Assembly: GCA_905221605.1 (NCBI GenBank)
Contig: CAJNDS010000977.1
Location: 1 to 45,841 of the forward strand
Origin: Symbiodinium natans
Lineage: Eukaryota > Sar > Dinophyceae > Suessiales > Symbiodiniaceae
DNA length: 45,841 bases
Direction of reading: 5' to 3'
The position numbers were made by a program, and so were the translations under genes. Each line of letters starts with the position of its first letter. Position 1 is the first letter of the stretch. Shown one piece after another: positions 41,310 through 45,841 of this stretch. The notes below the pieces were generated by a model. It was not told the origin of the DNA. It saw only the letters and a program-made list of their open reading frames with translations, and ran no database searches.

Positions 41310-41775
41310 GCAACGGCTGTAGCTGTGCAAGCAAAAGAAAGCTAAGCAGCAGAGCTGTTGCCGGAACCCCCCCGCTATGGAGGAGAAAACAGGTATCGAA
41401 AAAACTGGTCTTGCTTCGTCGCTGCTACTCACTGGAATGGTTCAATGTTGTATTCAAGATGACTCGGCACTTCGGACTCATCGCATAAACCTACTTACAT
41501 TCTCTTGTCGTTCCATGGTTCAGGGCGGGGTGTGACGCTTTGAATCGCATGACAGAAGTTGTAGAGGGTTTGGGCCCCAAAAAGTTTTGAGCGGGGGGCA
41601 AGGGGGGGGCGAGGGGGCGGGGGAGGCGCGGGGGAGGGGCGAGGGGGGGGGGGGAGAGGGGCAGGAGGGGGGCCAGAGGTTTTAGTAAATTGAATGTTTT
41701 CGCCTTGGACTGAAACTCTGCTTGTCCGCTGTTTAGACAAACAACTTGGGAAATTCACACTGATATCACATACAT
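41310..41775. repeat. 466-bp satellite spacer, copy 1
   Basis: Begins GCAACGGCTGTAGCTG and ends ATATCACATACAT directly before the 31-bp array. It is nearly identical to 43426-43890 and includes a G-rich tract (about 41591-41672). Confidence 0.9.
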
Positions 41776-43425
41776 AAGCAAATGGAAGGGGCCTGGGCGG
41801 TGCGATAAGCGAATGGAAGGGGGGAGCCTGGGAGGTGCTTTCAGCAAATGGAAGGGGCCTGGGCGGTGCTATAAGCAAATGGAAGGGGCCTGGGCGGTGC
41901 GATAAGCGAATGGAAGGGGGGAGCCTGGGCGGCGCTATAAGCAAATGGAAGGGGCCTGGGCGGTGCCATAAGCAAAAGGAAGGGGCCTGGGCGGTGCTTT
42001 CAGCAAATGGAAGGGGCCTGGGCTGTGCGATAAGCGAATGGAAAGGGGGAGCCTGGGCGGTGCTATAAGCAAATGGAAGGGGCCTGGGCGGTGCTATAAG
42101 CAAATGGAAGGGGCCTGGGCGGCGATATAAGCAAATGGAAGGGGCCTGGGCGGTGCGATAAGCGAATGGAAGGGGGGAGCCTGGGCTGCGCTACAAGCAA
42201 AAGGAAGGGGCCTGGGCGGTGCTATAAGCAAATGGAAGGGGCCTGGGCTGTGCGATAAGCGAATGGAAAGGGGGAGCCTGGGCGGTGCTATAAGCAAACG
42301 GAAGGGGCCTGGGCGGTGCTAAAAGCAAAAGGAAGGGGCCTGGGCGGTGCTACAAGCAAATGGAAGCGGCCTGGGCGGTGCTATAAGCAAATGGAAGGGG
42401 CCCGGGCGGTGCGATAAGCGAATGGAAAGGGCCTGAACGGTGCTGTAAGCAAATGGAAGGGGCCCGGGCGGTGCGAGAAGCGAATGGAAGGGGCCTGGGC
42501 GGTGCTATAAGCAAATGCAAAGGCCTGGGCGGTGCGATAGGCGAATGGAAGGCAAATGGAAGGGGCCTGGGCGGTGCAAAAAGCAAATGGAAGGGGCCTG
42601 GGCGGTGCGATGAGCGAATGGAAGGGGGGAGCCTGGGCGGTGCTGTAAGCAAAAGGAAGGGGCCTGGGCGGTGCTATAAGCAAATGGAAGGGGCCTGGGC
42701 GGTGCGATAAGCGAATGGAAGGGGGGAGCCTGGGCGGTGCTATGTGCAAATGGAAGGGGCCTGCGGTGCTATAAGCAAATGGAAGGGGCCTGGGCGGTGC
42801 TATAAGCAAATGGAAGGGGCCTTGGCGGTGCTAAAGGCAAACGGAAGGGGCCTGGGCTGTGCGATAAGCGAATGGCTATAGGGCGGTGCTATAAGCAAAT
42901 GGAAGGGGTCTGGGCGGTGCTATAAGCAAATGGAAGGGGCGTGGGCGGTGCGATAAGCGAATGGAAGGGGGGAGCCTCGCTATAAGCACATGGAAGGGGC
43001 CTGGGCAGTGCTATAAGCAAATGGAAGGGGCCTGGACGGCGCTATAAGCAAATGGAAGGGGCCTGGGCGGCGCGATAAGCGAATGGAAGGGGGGAGCCTG
43101 GGCGGTGCTATAAGCAAATGGAAGGGGCCTGGGCGGTGCTATAAGCAAATGAGGGACCTGGGCGGCGCGATAAGCGAATGGGAGCCTGGGCGGTGCTATA
43201 AGCAAATGGAAGGGGCCTGGGCGGTGCTATAAGCAAATGGAAGGGGCCTGGGCGGCGCTATAAGCAAAAGGAGACGGAAAGGGGGAGCAGGGGCCTGGGC
43301 CGTGCTATAAGCAAATGCAAAGGCCGGGGCGGCGCGACCTGGGCGGCCTGGGCGGTGCTTTAAGCAAATGGAAGGGGCCTGGGCGGTGCTTTAAGCAAAT
43401 GGAAGGGGCCTGGGCGGTGCTATAT
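41776..43425. repeat. 31-bp satellite array, block 1
   Basis: Unit ATAAGCAAATGGAAGGGGCC + TGGGCGGTGCT (31 bp), interspersed with longer variants (GATAAGCGAATGGAAGGGG + GGAGCC). Since 31 is not a multiple of 3, the PPRPLPFAYSTAQAP-type ORFs are repeat by-products. Confidence 0.97.
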
Positions 43426-43890
43426 GCAACGGCTGTAGCTGCGCAAGCAAAAGAAAGCTAAGCAGCAGAGCTGTTGCCGGAACCCCCCCCCGCTATGGAG
43501 GAGAAAACAGGTATCCAAAAAACTGGTCTTGCTTCGTCGGTGCTACTCACTGGAATGCTTCAATGTTGTATTCAAGATGACTCGGCACTTCGGACTTATC
43601 GCATAAACCTACTTGCATTCTCTTGTCGTTCCATGGTTCAGGGCGGGGTGTGACGCTTTGAATCGCATGACAGAAATTGTAGAGGGTTTGGGTCCCAAAA
43701 AGGTTTTGAGCGGGGGGCAAGGGGGGGGCGAGGGGGCGGGGGAGGCGCGGGGGAGGGGCGAGGGGGGGGGGAGGGGCGGGAGGGGGGCCAGAGGTTTTAG
43801 TAAATTGAGTGTTTTCGCCTTGGACTGAAACTCTGCTTGTCAGCTGTTTAAACAAACAACTTGGGAAACTCACACTGATATCACATACAT
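43426..43890. repeat. 466-bp satellite spacer, copy 2
   Basis: Second copy of 41310-41775, differing by a few substitutions and by G-run length. It interrupts the array with the same boundaries on both sides. Confidence 0.9.
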
Positions 43891-45841
43891 AAGCAAATGG
43901 AAGGGGCCTGGGCGGTGCGATAAGCGAATGGAAGGGGGAAGCCTGGGCGGTGCTATAAGCAAACGGACGGGGCCTGGGCGGTGCTATAAGCAAAAGGAAG
44001 GGGCCTGGGCGGCGCTATAAGCAAATGCAAAGGCCTGGGCGGTGCGATAAGCGAATGGAAGGGGGGAGCCTGGGCGGTGCTATAAGCAAATGGAAGGGGC
44101 CTGGGCGGTGCTAAAAGCAAAAGGAAGGGGCCTGGGCAGCGCAAAAAACAAATGCAAAAGCCTGGGCGGTAAGCAAATGGAAGGGGCCTGGGCGGTGCTA
44201 AAAGCAAATGGAAGGGGCCTGGGCGGTGCTATAAGCAAATGGAAGGGGCCTGGGCGGTGCGATAAGCGAATGGAAGGGGGGGACTGGGCGGTGCTGTAAG
44301 CAAAAGGAAGGGGCCTGGGCGGTGCTATAAACAAATGGAAGGGGCCTGGGCGGTGCGATAAGCGAATGGAAAGGGGGAGCCTGGGCGGTGCTATAAGCAA
44401 ACGGAAGGGGCGGTGCTATAAGCAAAAGGAAGGGGCCTGGGCGGTGCTAAAAGCAAATGGAAAGGGCCTGGGCGGTGCGATAAGCGAATGGAAGGGGGGA
44501 GCCTGGGCGGTGCTATAAGCAAATGGAAGGGGCCTGACCGGTGCTATAAGCAAATGGAAGGGGCCTGGGCGGTTCGATAAGCAAATGGAAGGGGCCTGGG
44601 CGGTGCGATAAGCGAATGGAAGGGGGGAGCCTGGGCGGTGCTATAAGCAAAGGGAAGGGGCCTGGGCGGTGCTATAAGCAAATGGAAGGGGCCTGGGCGG
44701 CGCGGTAAGCGAATGGAAGGGGGGAGCCTGGGCAGTGCTATAAGCAAATGGAAGGGGCCTGGGCGGTGCTATAAGCAAAAGGAAGGGGCCTGGGCGGTGC
44801 TATAAGCAAATGGACTGTGCTGTGCGATAAGCGAACGAAAAGGGGGAGCCTGGGCGGTGCTATAAGCAACTGGAAGGAGCCTGGGCTGTGCTATAAGCAA
44901 AGGGAAGGGGCCTGGGCGGTGCTATAAGCAAATGAAAGGGGCCTGGGCGGTGCTATAAGCAAATGGAAGGGGCCTGGGCGGTGCTATAAGCAAATGGAAG
45001 GGGCCTGGGCGGTGCTATAAGCAAATGGAAGGGGCCTGGGCGGGGATAAGCAAATGGAAGGGGCCTGGGCGGTGCGATAAGCAAATGGAAGGGGCCTGGG
45101 CGGTGCGATAAGCAAATGGAAGGGGCCTGGGCGGTGCTATAAGCAAATGGAAGGGGCCTGGGCGGTGATATAAGCAAATGGAAGGGGCCTGGGCGGTGCT
45201 ATAAGCAAATGGAAGGGGCCTGGGCGGTGCTATATAAGCAAATGGAAGGGGCCTGGGCGGTGCGATAAGCAAATGGAAGGGGCCTGGGCGGTGCTATAAG
45301 CAAATGGAAGGGGCCTGGGCGGTGCTATCAGCAAATGGAAGGGGCCTGGGCGGTGCTATAAGCAAATGGAAGGGGCCTGGGCTGTGCGATAAGCAAATGG
45401 AAGAGGCCTGGGCGGTGCTATAAGCAAATGGAAGGGGCCTGGGCGGTGCTATACGCAAATGGAAGGGGCCTGGGCGGTGCGATAAGCAAATGGAAGGGGC
45501 CTGGGCGGTGCGATAAGCAAATGGAAAGCAAATGGAAGGGGCCTGGGCGGTGCTATAAGCAAATGGAAGGGGCCTGGGCGGTGCTATAAGCAAATGGAAG
45601 GGGCAAGGGCGGTGCTATAAGCAAATCTGGGCGGTGCTGTAAGCAAATGGAAAGGGCCTGGGCGACGCTATAAGCAAATGGAAGGGGCCTGGGCGGTGCT
45701 ATAAGCAAATGGAAGGGGCCTGGGCGGTGCTATAAGCAAATGGAAGGGGCCTGGGCGGTGCTATAAGCAAATGGAAGGGGCCGGGGCGGTGCTATAAGCA
45801 AATGGAAGGGGCCTGGGCGGTGCTATAAGCGAATGGAAGGG
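43891..45841. repeat. 31-bp satellite array, block 2 (runs off window)
   Basis: Same unit as block 1. Variants alternate on the left (to about 44850), while from ~44930 to the end the array is almost pure 31-mer, implying recent homogenisation there. Confidence 0.97.

Noticed and set aside
41495-45593. Series of minus ORFs with PPRPLPFAYSTAQAP repeats
   Set aside because: The 31-bp unit cycles through three frames, so these are satellite shadows.

Overview
The window looks like accessory-rich nuclear DNA of a dinoflagellate, most likely a Suessiales/Symbiodiniaceae-type genome (inference). The evidence is: exons joined by AG|G acceptors and mostly GC donors; a gene in head-to-tail tandem copies all on one strand; a near-match to the dinoflagellate spliced leader (DinoSL); TTTAGGG/CCCTAAA telomere-type blocks; and a dense load of old retroelements and simple repeats. 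There is one 100-N assembly gap inside a CA repeat. I see no rRNA, tRNA or CRISPR array.

Left part (1-4.7 kb): a nearly intact Penelope-like retroelement. It has an ORF1 with a coiled coil and a Lys/Gly tail, then an overlapping ORF2 with a Penelope-type reverse transcriptase. A 0.76-kb direct repeat (pseudo-LTR) flanks it, and it abuts a (TCCCTCTCTG)n satellite. From 4.9 to 17.9 kb there are no convincing complete genes. This stretch holds a 14-bp minisatellite, scattered and partly inverted telomere-like blocks, a nested fold-back structure (8.9-10.15 kb), a Pro/Ser-rich orphan ORF, a LINE 5' fragment and long pyrimidine microsatellites.

Central part (18.4-36.4 kb): the main result. Three tandem minus-strand copies of one split gene share at least eight short exons (23-74 nt) in the same order. 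The C-terminal exons differ almost only at synonymous sites. They encode a small protein of about 130 residues or more, with a hydrophobic leader and a C-terminus ending VHLYYEPQ-stop. I do not recognise the family. Copy 1 is swollen to about 10 kb by an LTR retrotransposon (19796-23390), AT-rich satellites and kilobase microsatellites in its introns. The LTRs carry a DinoSL-like sequence about 30 bp downstream of a TATA-like motif, followed by a 7-nt SL echo. The element also carries a HAD-phosphatase-like remnant and a collapsed copia-type pol.

Right part (37-45.8 kb): a dispersed GC-rich repeat, GA microsatellites, a LINE relic in which an EEP endonuclease is followed by a ubiquitin-specific-protease-like region with the RT between them missing, a TTTAGGG array with a perfect 14-bp hairpin at its edge, and a 31-bp satellite organised with a duplicated 466-bp spacer into a higher-order repeat that runs off the end of the window.

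The genes do not form a pathway. The only plausible cellular gene family is the three-copy array; the rest is mobile or satellite DNA. Domain calls rest on motifs read by eye.
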